Assembly (NCBI RefSeq): GCF_900188345.1
Contig: NZ_FZOD01000029.1
Coordinates: 41,370 to 105,369 of the forward strand
DNA: 64,000 bases
DNA from: Streptosporangium subroseum
GTDB lineage: Bacteria; Actinomycetota; Actinomycetes; Streptosporangiales; Streptosporangiaceae
Direction: 5' to 3'
Shown: one piece after another, positions 1 to 8,091 of the stretch
How the letters are laid out: each line of letters opens with the position of its first letter
Numbering within the stretch: position 1 is the stretch's first letter
Notes under the pieces: model-generated
The model's database searches: none
What the model saw: only the letters and a program-made list of their open reading frames with translations
What the model was told of the DNA's origin: nothing
Made by a program: the position numbers and the translations under genes

Positions 1-1
1 C

Positions 2-373
2 GGCGCCAGCGCACCGGACTTCGAACTGGCCGACGGGACCAGGCTCGCCGACCACCTTCACGAGGGCAGGGCGTTGCTGCTGGACCCGTCAGGACGGTTG
101 CGGGCCCTGGCCGGCGGCTACGGCGACCGGATAAAGGTGATCACGGCGGCCGTCCTCGACGAGACCGGTCCGGCCGGGCTGCTGGTACGGCCCGACGGAT
201 TCGTCGCCTGGGCCGCCGACACAGCCGACACAGCCGACACCGCAGACACCCCCGACACCGCAGACACCCCCGACACCGCCGACGCCCCCGACACCGCCGG
301 CGCCGATCCCGGCTCGCTGGAGGCGGCCCTGTCCACCTGGCTCGGCGCACCCGCCGTCGCGCCCCTGGCGTAG
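2..373 (+). CDS. FAD-dependent aromatic monooxygenase, C-terminal end (partial)
   Basis: Only the last ~123 codons are in the window; the reading frame is open from the left edge. The visible part (APDFELADGTRLADHL, then LLLDPSGRLRAL and LLVRPDGFVAWAA) matches the thioredoxin-like C-terminal domain of PheA/TfdB-type FAD hydroxylases, including rifampicin and polyketide monooxygenases. The FAD-binding domain lies outside the window, so the substrate cannot be told. An unusual insert of Thr-Ala-Asp / Thr-Pro-Asp triplets lies between the RPDGFVAWAA strand and the final helix (SLEAALSTWLG). The family normally closes directly from that strand to that helix, so the insert is probably a surface loop grown by repeat expansion. 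Confidence 0.75.
   Translation, partial: GASAPDFELADGTRLADHLHEGRALLLDPSGRLRALAGGYGDRIKVITAAVLDETGPAGLLVRPDGFVAWAADTADTADTADTPDTADTPDTADAPDTAGADPGSLEAALSTWLGAPAVAPLA
216..298 (+). repeat. 9-bp tandem repeat inside the monooxygenase end
   Basis: About nine in-frame copies of a 9-bp unit related to GCCGACACA/GCCGACACC/CCCGACACC. They encode a TADTADTPDTAD-type acidic low-complexity loop. The copy number divides evenly by codons, so length changes would keep the frame. Confidence 0.8.
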
Positions 374-387
374 AGGCCTCCGTCTGA

Positions 388-1410
388 TCAGGAGGAGCCT
401 CGTGGGGCGGTGGAGTCGCGGATGACAAGACGGCAGGGCATGCGGTGGACACCCGGTGTGGCCCTGCCGTCGATGGCGGCGAACAGGTGCTGGGCGGCGG
501 TGCGGCCGAGCGTCTCCAGATTCATGTCGACCGTGGTCAGCGCCGGCCGCGTCTCGGTGGAGAGCATCTCCCAGTTGTCGTAGCCCACGACCGCGATGTC
601 GTCGGGAATGCGGTGGCCTCGCTCTCTGGCCGCCTCGACGAACCCGGCGGCGATCTGGTCGCTCCCGCAGAACACCGCGTCCACCTCCGGCTCGGCCATC
701 AGCAGCATCTCGGCCGCGTGCCGGCCCCAACGCTGTGACCAGGTGCCGTGGAACGTCTCGCCGGTCTGGACGAGACCGCTCTCCGCAAGCGCCGTCGCCA
801 GGCCCTCGGCCCGGTCGATCGTGGCCTTGTAGTCCATCGGACCCGTGATGTGCGCGATCCTGCGCCGTCCCATGGCCACCAGGTGCCGCACGGCGAGGGC
901 CGCGCCGCCCACGTCGTCGGGAACGAACGAGACGTCGCCCGGATCGTCGGACGCCCCGTAGGCGTAGACCACGGGGATGGGCAGGTCACGGCTGATGGAC
1001 GAGCGCGTGTCCGTGCTCTCACCGACCACTATCAAGCCGTCCACCCGCCGGGACAGAAGCGTGCGGATGTAGTGCTGCTCCCGGATGGCGTCGCCCCGGG
1101 CGTCGCACAGCAGCAGCGCCATCTCCCCCGCGCCGAACGCGTCCTCGGCACCGAGGAGCACCGGGATCCCGAACCTGCCGACGCTGTCACTGGTGAGCAG
1201 CCCGACGGTCCGGGTCTGCCCGGACAGCAGGCCCCTGGCCAGCGCGTTGGGCTGGAAGGAGAGTTCCTGCGCGGCCTCCAGCACTCGCTGCCGGGTCTCC
1301 GCTCGCACGTTGTCCCGGCCGTTCAGCGCCTTGGACACGGTGGCGATCGACACCCCGGCCAGGGAGGCCACGTCGCTGATAGTCACCGCACGCGATCGCC
1401 TATCGACCAT
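388..1410 (-). CDS. LacI-family transcriptional regulator
   Basis: 340 residues, the usual LacI length. The N-terminal helix-turn-helix (residues ~8-30, VTISDVASLAGVSIATVSKA) and hinge helix (PNALARGL) are followed by a periplasmic-binding-protein-like effector domain (TVGLLTSD, VDGLIVVGES, AVFCGSDQIAAG, VVGYDNWE). It is divergent from a sugar ABC operon that ends in a GH127 enzyme, so it most likely represses that operon and is released by an arabinoside or arabinose-containing oligosaccharide. The ligand is inferred from the neighbours only. An 11-bp motif shared between its own leader and the operon promoter is annotated separately. Confidence 0.9.
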   Translation of the reverse strand: MVDRRSRAVTISDVASLAGVSIATVSKALNGRDNVRAETRQRVLEAAQELSFQPNALARGLLSGQTRTVGLLTSDSVGRFGIPVLLGAEDAFGAGEMALLLCDARGDAIREQHYIRTLLSRRVDGLIVVGESTDTRSSISRDLPIPVVYAYGASDDPGDVSFVPDDVGGAALAVRHLVAMGRRRIAHITGPMDYKATIDRAEGLATALAESGLVQTGETFHGTWSQRWGRHAAEMLLMAEPEVDAVFCGSDQIAAGFVEAARERGHRIPDDIAVVGYDNWEMLSTETRPALTTVDMNLETLGRTAAQHLFAAIDGRATPGVHRMPCRLVIRDSTAPRGSS

Positions 1411-1415
1411 CTAGC

Positions 1416-1590
1416 GAAACCCTTTTCTGTCATCCTGCTCCGAGGTCTTACTCCAGGCCAGCGGCGGCCATGAGCCGCCAAACAGACCATAACCAGCACT
1501 TCCTGGGTAAGCAAGTCGCCGGACAGTCTCCGGGCATCCGCAGGCCATTGACAGCCCCCAACGTTTCTCTTATGTTTCCGAAAACCTTTT
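1416..1590. promoter_or_regulatory. Divergent control region with a repeated candidate LacI site
   Basis: GAAACCCTTTT at 1416-1426, just upstream of the regulator ATG, and GAAAACCTTTT at 1580-1590, 45 bp upstream of the binding-protein ATG, differ at one position. The second overlaps TTTCCGAAAA, an imperfect dyad around CG as is common for LacI-family operators. That the LacI protein next door binds these is an inference. Confidence 0.4.
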
Positions 1591-1634
1591 AGTTTTGTTT
1601 CTGGCGTCTCGGGGGATGCCGAGAGGAGACGTTC

Positions 1635-2933
1635 ATGAATCCACGTTCACCCCGACGCCGAAGGGCCGGGGCCATCCTTGTGGGCCTGCTGGCCATCGCG
1701 TCCGTGGCCGCCTGCGGCGGAGCCGACCCCCAGCCGGCGGATTCCGCGGCCTCCGCGGCTCCCGCGGAAGGCGTCACGGTCACCATGTGGACGCGTGCCG
1801 CGACCCAGGCGCAGAGCGAGCGTCTGGTCGCGGCCTACAACAAGGGCCACAAGAACCAGGTGAAGATGACCGTCATCCCGACGGACAACTACCAGCCGCG
1901 CATCGCCGCGGCGGCGGGCGCCAAGCAGTTGCCCGACATCTTCGCCTCCGATGTGATCTTTGTTCCCAACTACACCTCGCAGGGCCTGTTCCTGGACATC
2001 ACCGACAGGATCAACGCCCTGCCGTTCAAGGACAAGCTCGCGCCCTCGCACATGAAGCTGGGCACGCTGGACGGCCGGCAGTACACGCTTCCGCACACCC
2101 TGGACCTGTCGGTCTGGTTCTGGAACAAGGACCTGTACTCCAAGGCCGGTCTCGACCCGGAGAAGGGCCCGACGACGCTGAAGGAGTTCGCCGAGCAGGC
2201 CACCACCGTGGACGAGAAGCTGGGCCAGGACGGCAAGGTCAGCGGCACGTTCTTCGGCGGCAACTGCGGCGGCTGCTACGTGTTCACCTTCTGGCCCTCG
2301 GTCTGGGCTTCGGGCGGGCAGGTCATGAACCCCGAGGGCACGACCTCGCTCAACGACCAGCCCGCGATGACGAACGTGTTCAACATCTACAAGGACCTGT
2401 ACGCCAAGGGCATCACCGGCGCGACGGCCAAGGAGGAGCAGGGACCGACCTGGACCGGCTTCTTCCCCAAGGGCGGGATCGGCGTCATGCCGATGCCCTC
2501 GACCACACTCGGCCTGATGCCCAAGGACATGAAGGTCGGTGTCGCGCCGATCGCCGGCCCCGACGGCGGCGAGTCGACGTTCGTGGGCGGTGACTCGGTC
2601 GGCATCTCCTCGACCACCGAGAACGCCGACGCGGCCTGGGAGTTCCTGTCCTGGTCGGTCTCCGACGAGGCCCAGGTCGAGGTCATGGCCAAGAACAAGG
2701 ACGTGCTCGCCCGCACCGACCTGTCCGACAACAAGTACTCCGCCGAGGACCCGCGCGTGGTGTTGATCAACTCGCTGGTGGCCAAGGGGCAGACGCCGTA
2801 CGCGCTGCGCTTCGGCCAGACCTACAACGACCCGCAGGGGCCGTGGCTGCGCCTGGCCCGTGAGGCGGTGTTCGGCGACCCGGGCAAGGTCGCCCAGCTC
2901 AACACCGACATCACCAAGTCCCTGCAGCAATGA
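1635..2933 (+). CDS. Sugar ABC transporter substrate-binding lipoprotein
   Basis: 432 residues. A lipoprotein signal peptide (RRRRAGAILVGLLAIASVAAC, lipobox Cys near residue 27) anchors it outside the membrane. The rest is a family-1 extracellular solute-binding protein (VTMWTRAATQAQSERLV, PDIFASDVIF, YTLPHTLDLSVWFWNKDLY, FVGGDSVGISSTTENADAAW). The start has a strong site, AGAGGAG, 6 nt before the ATG. Its stop overlaps the first permease by 4 nt. With the GH127 enzyme at the operon end, arabinofuranosyl oligosaccharides are the likely cargo. No ATPase is encoded here, so a shared MsiK-type ATPase is probably used, as is usual in actinomycetes. Confidence 0.92.
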   Translation: MNPRSPRRRRAGAILVGLLAIASVAACGGADPQPADSAASAAPAEGVTVTMWTRAATQAQSERLVAAYNKGHKNQVKMTVIPTDNYQPRIAAAAGAKQLPDIFASDVIFVPNYTSQGLFLDITDRINALPFKDKLAPSHMKLGTLDGRQYTLPHTLDLSVWFWNKDLYSKAGLDPEKGPTTLKEFAEQATTVDEKLGQDGKVSGTFFGGNCGGCYVFTFWPSVWASGGQVMNPEGTTSLNDQPAMTNVFNIYKDLYAKGITGATAKEEQGPTWTGFFPKGGIGVMPMPSTTLGLMPKDMKVGVAPIAGPDGGESTFVGGDSVGISSTTENADAAWEFLSWSVSDEAQVEVMAKNKDVLARTDLSDNKYSAEDPRVVLINSLVAKGQTPYALRFGQTYNDPQGPWLRLAREAVFGDPGKVAQLNTDITKSLQQ

Positions 2934-3859
2934 CCGTGATCACAAGGCGTGACGGGCAGGCGGTGCGGGCGACCAGCCCGGCACCGCCCTCCTGGTGGAG
3001 GACCCGGGGCGCCCAGGGCTGGCTCTACGCGGCGCCCACCGCTCTGATCGTGGGCGTGCTGTTCCTGGCGCCGCTGGTGCTCATCGTCTGGATGTCGCTG
3101 AACCGCTGGCCGCTGCTCGGCCAGGCGCACTTCAACGCCCCGGACAACTACACCAAGATCGCCGACAACCCCCTGTTCCTCGACGCGGTGGGCTTCACGC
3201 TGAAGTACACCGTGATCACCACGGTCCTGCTGTCCGTGGTCGCGCTCGGTCTGGCCCTGCTGGTGCAGGAGCGCAGGCCGGGTATCGGCTTCTTCCGCAC
3301 CGCGTTCTTCCTGCCGGGCGCGGTCGGCTTCGCCTCGGCGGCGCTGCTCTTCTACGGCCTGCTGAACAACGACTTCGGCCCGATCGACCCGATCCTGCGG
3401 ACCCTGGGAATCATCGACGAGCCGGTGAAGTGGACCGGCACCCCGAACATGGCGCTGTTCTCCACGATCACCCTGGTGATCTGGCGGTTCGCCGGGTTCA
3501 ACATGCTCATCCTGCTCACGGGGCTGCAGGCGATCCCCGTGGAGGTCTACGAGGCGGCCAGGAGCGACGGCGCCAACCGCCTGCAGATCTTCACCAGGAT
3601 CACGTTGCCGCTCCTGCGGCCCACGATCGCGCTGATGCTCATCCTCAGCATCACCGGCTCGCTGCTCGCCTTTGACCAGTTCTTCATCTTCACCAACGGC
3701 GGCCCGGACAACAGCACCGTCTCCATGGTCATGGTTGTCTACCGCGACGCGTTCTTCCGCTTCGACCTCGGTGGCGCGGCGGCGCTGTCGGTCGTGCTGC
3801 TGGTCGCGCTGGTGGCGCTCAACGCCCTGCAGATGCGCGTGCTCAGGAGGTCGAATTGA
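2930..3859 (+). CDS. Sugar ABC transporter permease, MalF type
   Basis: 309 residues with six predicted membrane segments. The inner-membrane ATPase-coupling loop EAARSDGANRLQIFTRITLPLLRP sits near residues 203-226 (EAA motif). The first helix (WLYAAPTALIVGVLFLAPLV) and the following periplasmic region are typical of MalF-like subunits. The ATG overlaps the preceding stop (ATGA), which signals translational coupling. It pairs with the next gene to form the import channel. Confidence 0.93.
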   Translation: MTVITRRDGQAVRATSPAPPSWWRTRGAQGWLYAAPTALIVGVLFLAPLVLIVWMSLNRWPLLGQAHFNAPDNYTKIADNPLFLDAVGFTLKYTVITTVLLSVVALGLALLVQERRPGIGFFRTAFFLPGAVGFASAALLFYGLLNNDFGPIDPILRTLGIIDEPVKWTGTPNMALFSTITLVIWRFAGFNMLILLTGLQAIPVEVYEAARSDGANRLQIFTRITLPLLRPTIALMLILSITGSLLAFDQFFIFTNGGPDNSTVSMVMVVYRDAFFRFDLGGAAALSVVLLVALVALNALQMRVLRRSN

Positions 3860-4623
3860 GGTACTACACCACCCTGTCCGCCCTGGCCGTACTCTTCCTG
3901 TTCCCGCTGCTGTGGAGCGGTTGGTCCTCCTTCGACGGAGGTCCGGGAAACTACGCCGAGATGGCTCAATTCGGCGAGGGCCTCGACACCTACCTGACCA
4001 ACAGCGTGCTGGTGTCGGTGATGACCGTCGCCGGCACGCTCGTGGTCTCCGCCCTCGGCGGCTACGCCTTCGCCCGTTTCGACTTCCCCGGCAAGAACCT
4101 GCTCTTCCTCGCCACCCTGGCGATCCTGATGGTGCCGTACGCGACCATCCTGATCCCGCTCTACGTCCTGCTCGGCTACATCGGCCTGCAGAACTCCCTG
4201 GTCGGTCTCTCCCTCGTCTTCGTGATGTTCCAGCTGCCGTTCGCGCTGTTCATGATGCGCAACGCCTTCGAGGCGATCCCGCGCGAGCTGGAGGAGGCGG
4301 CCCTCGTCGACGGCTGCGGCACCTTCCGCGCCTTCAGCCGCATCCTGCTGCACGCGGTGCGGCCCGCCCTGATCACCGTCGGGCTGTTCGCCTTCCTCGC
4401 CTCCTGGAACGACTTCTTCGCGCCGCTCATCCTGCTCAACGACGGCGCGAGCTTCACCCTCCCGGTGGCGGTGGTCAGCATGGCGCAGCGCACGTTCGGC
4501 GCCATCGACTACGGCATGTTGCAGGCGGGGGTCATGGTCATGGCCCTGCCCTGCCTGATCCTCTTCATCGTTCTCCAGCGCCACTACGTGCGCGGATTCA
4601 TGTCAGGAGCCTTGCGTGGCTAG
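3856..4623 (+). CDS. Sugar ABC transporter permease, MalG type
   Basis: 255 residues with six membrane segments and the EAA loop ELEEAALVDGCGTFRAFSRI near residues 142-161. It starts with TTG overlapping the stop of the previous permease, 5 nt after a perfect AGGAGG. The protein is a little short at the N terminus compared with most MalG homologues, beginning directly in the first membrane helix, but no better upstream start exists. It is the second channel subunit of the arabinoside importer. Confidence 0.92.
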   Translation: MRYYTTLSALAVLFLFPLLWSGWSSFDGGPGNYAEMAQFGEGLDTYLTNSVLVSVMTVAGTLVVSALGGYAFARFDFPGKNLLFLATLAILMVPYATILIPLYVLLGYIGLQNSLVGLSLVFVMFQLPFALFMMRNAFEAIPRELEEAALVDGCGTFRAFSRILLHAVRPALITVGLFAFLASWNDFFAPLILLNDGASFTLPVAVVSMAQRTFGAIDYGMLQAGVMVMALPCLILFIVLQRHYVRGFMSGALRG

Positions 4624-6460
4624 CCCCGTCCTGCCCTCCTCGGGCGTGCTGTCCCCCCTGGGCCTCGATTCGGTACGGCTGGCACCCGGTTTCTGGGGCG
4701 ACCGTGTCGCGCTCAACCGCGAGGTCATCATCGCCCACTGCCAGGAGTGGATGGAACGCGCCGGCTGGATCGGCAACTTCCGCGCGCTCGGAGAGGACCC
4801 GTCGCGGCGCGGCGCGCGTCCCCGGCAGGGCAGGGAGTTCAGTGACTCCGAGATCTACAAGCTGCTGGAGGCGATGGCCTGGGCCGACCATCCGGCCCTG
4901 CCGGAACTGGCCGCGACCGTCGCCCGGGCGCAGGAGGAGGACGGCTACCTCAACACCCGCTGGCACGACGCGCGCTACACCGACTTCGAGTGGGGCCACG
5001 AGCTCTACTGCTACGGCCACCTGATCCAGGCCGGCGTCGCGCGGCTCCGCGTGCACGGGGAGGACGAGCTGACCGAGGTCGTCCGGCGGGCGGCCGACCA
5101 CATCTGCCTGCGCTTCATGGACACCACGGAGACGTGCGGCCATCCCGTGGTGGAGATGGCGCTGGTCGAGCTGTACCGGGTGACCGGCGTCGAGCGCTAC
5201 CTGGAGATGGCCCGCCGGTTCGTCGAGCGGCGCGGGGCGCCCGCGCTGGACGACATCCCGTTCGGCCGCGCCTACTTCCAGGACGACCTTCCCGTACGGA
5301 AGGCGGAGGTGTTCCGCGGCCACGCCGTACGGGCCATGTATCTCGCCTGCGGCGCGGTCGACGTGGCCGTGGAGACCGGGGACGGCGAGTTGCTGTCGGC
5401 GATCGAGGCGCAGTGGCAGCGCACCGTCGCCCGGCGGGTCCACCTGACCGGCGGCCTGGGCTCGCACCACTCCGACGAGGCCTTCGGCGAGGACTTCGAG
5501 CTGCCGCCGGACCGCGCCTACTCCGAGACCTGCGCCGGGATCGGCTCCCTCATGCTCTCCCAGCGGCTGCTCCTGGCCACCGGCGACGTGCGCTACGCCG
5601 ACCTCGCCGAGCGGACCCTGTTCAACGTCCTGGCCACCGCCCCCGCCCTCGACGGCCGCTCGTTCTTCTACGCCAACCCGCTGCACGTCCGGGTGCCCGC
5701 CACACCCGTGGAGGGCATCAACCAGGGAGCGGAGGGCGGTCTGCGCTCACCGTGGTTCACCGTGTCGTGCTGCCCCAACAACATCGCCCGCACGTACGCC
5801 TCGCTGGCCGGCTATGTCGCGACCGCAGGCGCCTCCGGCGTGCAGATCCACCACCACACCCCCGGTGAGATCCGCCACGACGGCCTCGCGCTGCGCGTCG
5901 AGACCGGTTATCCGTGGTCGGGTGAGGTGACCGTCCGCGTACTGGAGGGCGGACCCGCGCGGATCTCCCTGCGGGTCCCCTCGTGGGCCTCCGGCGCACA
6001 GATCTCCCACGGCGGAGCCACCCGCCCGGTGTCCCCCGGCTACGCGGTCGCCGAGGGGGAATGGGGGGCGGGCGACGAGATCCGTCTCGACCTGCCGATG
6101 ACACCCCGGTGGACCCTCCCCGATCGCCGGGTGGACGCGCTGCGCGGCTGCGCGGCCGTCGAACGCGGCCCGGTCGTCTACTGCGCCGAATCCGTGGGGG
6201 ACGTCCCCGCGCTCGCCCTCGTCGAGGCGCGGGTGTCGCCCCCGGTCGAGCACCTCGTCGACGGCGTCGTCGAGCTCGACGTCGAGAGCGCGCGTCTCTC
6301 CCCCGAGACGGGCGCCTGGCCCTACACCCCGGCGCAGGAGACCGAGAGCCCGGACCTTTCGGACCCCGAACCCCTGAGGCTCGTGCCGTACCACCGCTGG
6401 GGCAACCGCGGCCCCGCCACCATGCGGGTCTGGCTACCGGCCACCGACCGGCCCGTGTGA
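4616..6460 (+). CDS. GH127-family beta-L-arabinofuranosidase
   Basis: 614 residues, typical for GH127 (DUF1680). The family's catalytic/zinc residues are visible: Glu and Cys in YSETCAGIGSL (near residues 302-304) and the paired cysteines of SCCPNNIARTYASL (near residues 384-385). In characterised members a cysteine is the nucleophile and a Cys-rich site holds zinc. There is no signal peptide, so it works in the cytoplasm on imported oligosaccharides. It starts at a GTG that overlaps the permease stop by 8 nt, behind AGGAGC. It is the last gene of the operon and is followed by a strong hairpin terminator. Confidence 0.93.
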   Translation: MASPVLPSSGVLSPLGLDSVRLAPGFWGDRVALNREVIIAHCQEWMERAGWIGNFRALGEDPSRRGARPRQGREFSDSEIYKLLEAMAWADHPALPELAATVARAQEEDGYLNTRWHDARYTDFEWGHELYCYGHLIQAGVARLRVHGEDELTEVVRRAADHICLRFMDTTETCGHPVVEMALVELYRVTGVERYLEMARRFVERRGAPALDDIPFGRAYFQDDLPVRKAEVFRGHAVRAMYLACGAVDVAVETGDGELLSAIEAQWQRTVARRVHLTGGLGSHHSDEAFGEDFELPPDRAYSETCAGIGSLMLSQRLLLATGDVRYADLAERTLFNVLATAPALDGRSFFYANPLHVRVPATPVEGINQGAEGGLRSPWFTVSCCPNNIARTYASLAGYVATAGASGVQIHHHTPGEIRHDGLALRVETGYPWSGEVTVRVLEGGPARISLRVPSWASGAQISHGGATRPVSPGYAVAEGEWGAGDEIRLDLPMTPRWTLPDRRVDALRGCAAVERGPVVYCAESVGDVPALALVEARVSPPVEHLVDGVVELDVESARLSPETGAWPYTPAQETESPDLSDPEPLRLVPYHRWGNRGPATMRVWLPATDRPV

Positions 6461-6471
6461 CATATTGGCCC

Positions 6472-6508
6472 GGAGGCACCATCGCAGCCGCCCTGCGATG
6501 GTGCCTCC
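6472..6508. terminator. Bidirectional hairpin terminator
   Basis: A perfect 16-bp stem (GGAGGCACCATCGCAG with its complement) around a CCGCC loop lies between the convergent GH127 gene and the CBM3/GH16-like gene. As is usual in this GC-rich background there is no clear U-tract. Confidence 0.85.
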
Positions 6509-6520
6509 CTCATGCGTCCG

Positions 6521-7927
6521 TCAGGGGTTGGGGACGGTGTCCTTCCAGGTCGTGGCCGTCGTACGGTAGCCGTTCACCCGGTTGACGACCTCGGCCGGGG
6601 CGACCACCTCGTTCTTGCTGAAGTAGAACCAGTCGACCTGCTGGTTGTAGGCCCGCGGGGTCGAGCTGCCGACGAGTCCGCCGCCGATGAACCAGAGGTT
6701 GAAGTTCACCGACTGCGGCGTCTCGGGGTAGTAGATGTCGCCGTGCTGGGCGAAGAGGACGCCGTCGATGTAGTACTTGACGTTCCCTCCGGCGACCTGC
6801 AACACCAGGTCGTGCCAGCCGTTGTAGCTGGCCGTCTGCTCCTGGTGGACGTTGACCGCCAGCCAGGGCTCGTTGCGGTAGGTCTCCCAGGTGGTGGCGT
6901 ACATGATCGGTCCCTGGGCGCCCCAGCCGCCGTTGGGCAGATACTCGAAGTCCTGTTCGCTGTAGTTGGGGTCGAGGTCGGCTGCGAGCGGGGTGATCGT
7001 GAAGAAGGTCTGCACGATGTTGTCGCCGTCGGGGCCGCTCTCCGGCGTGTCGGAGAACTTCACCCGGGCGGCGTAGGTGCCCTCGAAGAACTTGCGCTGG
7101 TTCAGGAACTCCGACTGCGAGGTGCCGCCGGTGGTGCCGTCGGTGGCGGCCCGGAGCTGCAGGGCCTTGTTGCCGGTGCCGATCGAGGGGAAGGTGACGT
7201 TGGAGGCGGGCCAGCTCGCGCCGGGCACGCCGGGACCGCCGCTGTTGGTGCGGACCGTCCAGTTGTGCGCGGTGATGGCCGGGTCGGCCGAGCCGGTGTA
7301 GGCGAAGTCGTCGAAGACCACGCCGTCGCCGCCGGGGTTGGTGGGCGGAACCGTCGGGGTCGGGGTCGGGGTGGGCGACGGGCCCGTTCCTCCCGCGGGC
7401 GGCGTGCCCCACGCGAGGCTGCCACCGGTGTAGACGGCGACCTTGGTCCAGTCGCCGTAGGTGGTCCGGGCCGCGCTGAAGGAGTAGTCGTCGCTCTGGG
7501 TCAGCGTCTGCCAGTCCGCCCGGTAGAAGCGGAGCTGGAGGTCACCGGTCGAGGCGCCGGCCGCGAGGGTGCCGGCGGTGAAGCCCACCTCCAGGTAGCG
7601 GTCGGCGGTGGCCGTGCCGGGCGAGAGGGTGCCGAAGACGCCGGTCACCGTGGAGCAGGAGATGACCGCCCAGGAGCAGGCGAAACGGTACTGCTGCGCG
7701 GCGGAGTCGGCCTTGAAGTAGTAGCGGATCTTCACACCGTTCAGCGGCACGGACGTCGTGCCGGAGTTGACCAGGTTGAACCATGGCTCGACCTGGTCGG
7801 CGGTGGCGCCGGTGGCGCTCGTCCTGTACTGCAGCCGCAGCGACTGCGCGGCGCTGGCGGGGGTGACGACGGCCAGGGCGGCCAGCAGTGCGGCCACCAG
7901 GCCGCCCCATAACAGCTTCTTGAACAA
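6521..7927 (-). CDS. Secreted CBM3 cellulose-binding protein with GH16-like catalytic fold
   Basis: 468 residues from a TTG at 7927, which has AAGGGAAGG just upstream; an open frame continues upstream but has no good start. Order of parts: signal peptide (FKKLLWGGLVAALLAALAVV, cleavage after ASA); a family-3 carbohydrate-binding module (residues ~29-170, LRLQYRTSATGATADQVEPWFN, WFNLVNSGTTSVPL); a Pro/Thr linker (PTPTPTPTVPPTNPGG); then a concanavalin-like beta-sandwich to the end. That domain carries E-Q-D-F-E, which fits the GH16 E-x-D-x-E active-site pattern. It is probably a secreted beta-glucan or related polysaccharide hydrolase targeted to cellulose. The GH16 assignment is from the motif and fold hints only. 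Confidence 0.8.
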   Translation of the reverse strand: MFKKLLWGGLVAALLAALAVVTPASAAQSLRLQYRTSATGATADQVEPWFNLVNSGTTSVPLNGVKIRYYFKADSAAQQYRFACSWAVISCSTVTGVFGTLSPGTATADRYLEVGFTAGTLAAGASTGDLQLRFYRADWQTLTQSDDYSFSAARTTYGDWTKVAVYTGGSLAWGTPPAGGTGPSPTPTPTPTVPPTNPGGDGVVFDDFAYTGSADPAITAHNWTVRTNSGGPGVPGASWPASNVTFPSIGTGNKALQLRAATDGTTGGTSQSEFLNQRKFFEGTYAARVKFSDTPESGPDGDNIVQTFFTITPLAADLDPNYSEQDFEYLPNGGWGAQGPIMYATTWETYRNEPWLAVNVHQEQTASYNGWHDLVLQVAGGNVKYYIDGVLFAQHGDIYYPETPQSVNFNLWFIGGGLVGSSTPRAYNQQVDWFYFSKNEVVAPAEVVNRVNGYRTTATTWKDTVPNP

Positions 7928-7960
7928 TGCCTTCCCTTTCAGGGTGAGGGGTCCCCGAGT

Positions 7961-8091
7961 CCTGTGGGTCGAGCGGGCCGGCGTTGACGCCTCGCGCCAC
8001 TCGGTTGTGGGCCGGGCGTTCAGGCGTCGAACGCGCCGGGCCACTCGGCTATGGGTTGAGCGGGCCGACGTTGACGCCTCGCGCCGTCAGG
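7961..8091. repeat. Three degenerate ~44-bp tandem repeats at the GH20 3' end
   Basis: Units at about 7961-8004, 8005-8048 and 8049-8091. The outer two share a 28-bp core (7971-7998 and 8058-8085) with one mismatch, and 16 bp of the form GCCACTCGGYTRTGGG recurs at 7996-8011 and 8040-8055. The unit nearest the gene contains the last codons and stop of the GH20 gene, so the others look like diverged copies of that gene end. Confidence 0.75.
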
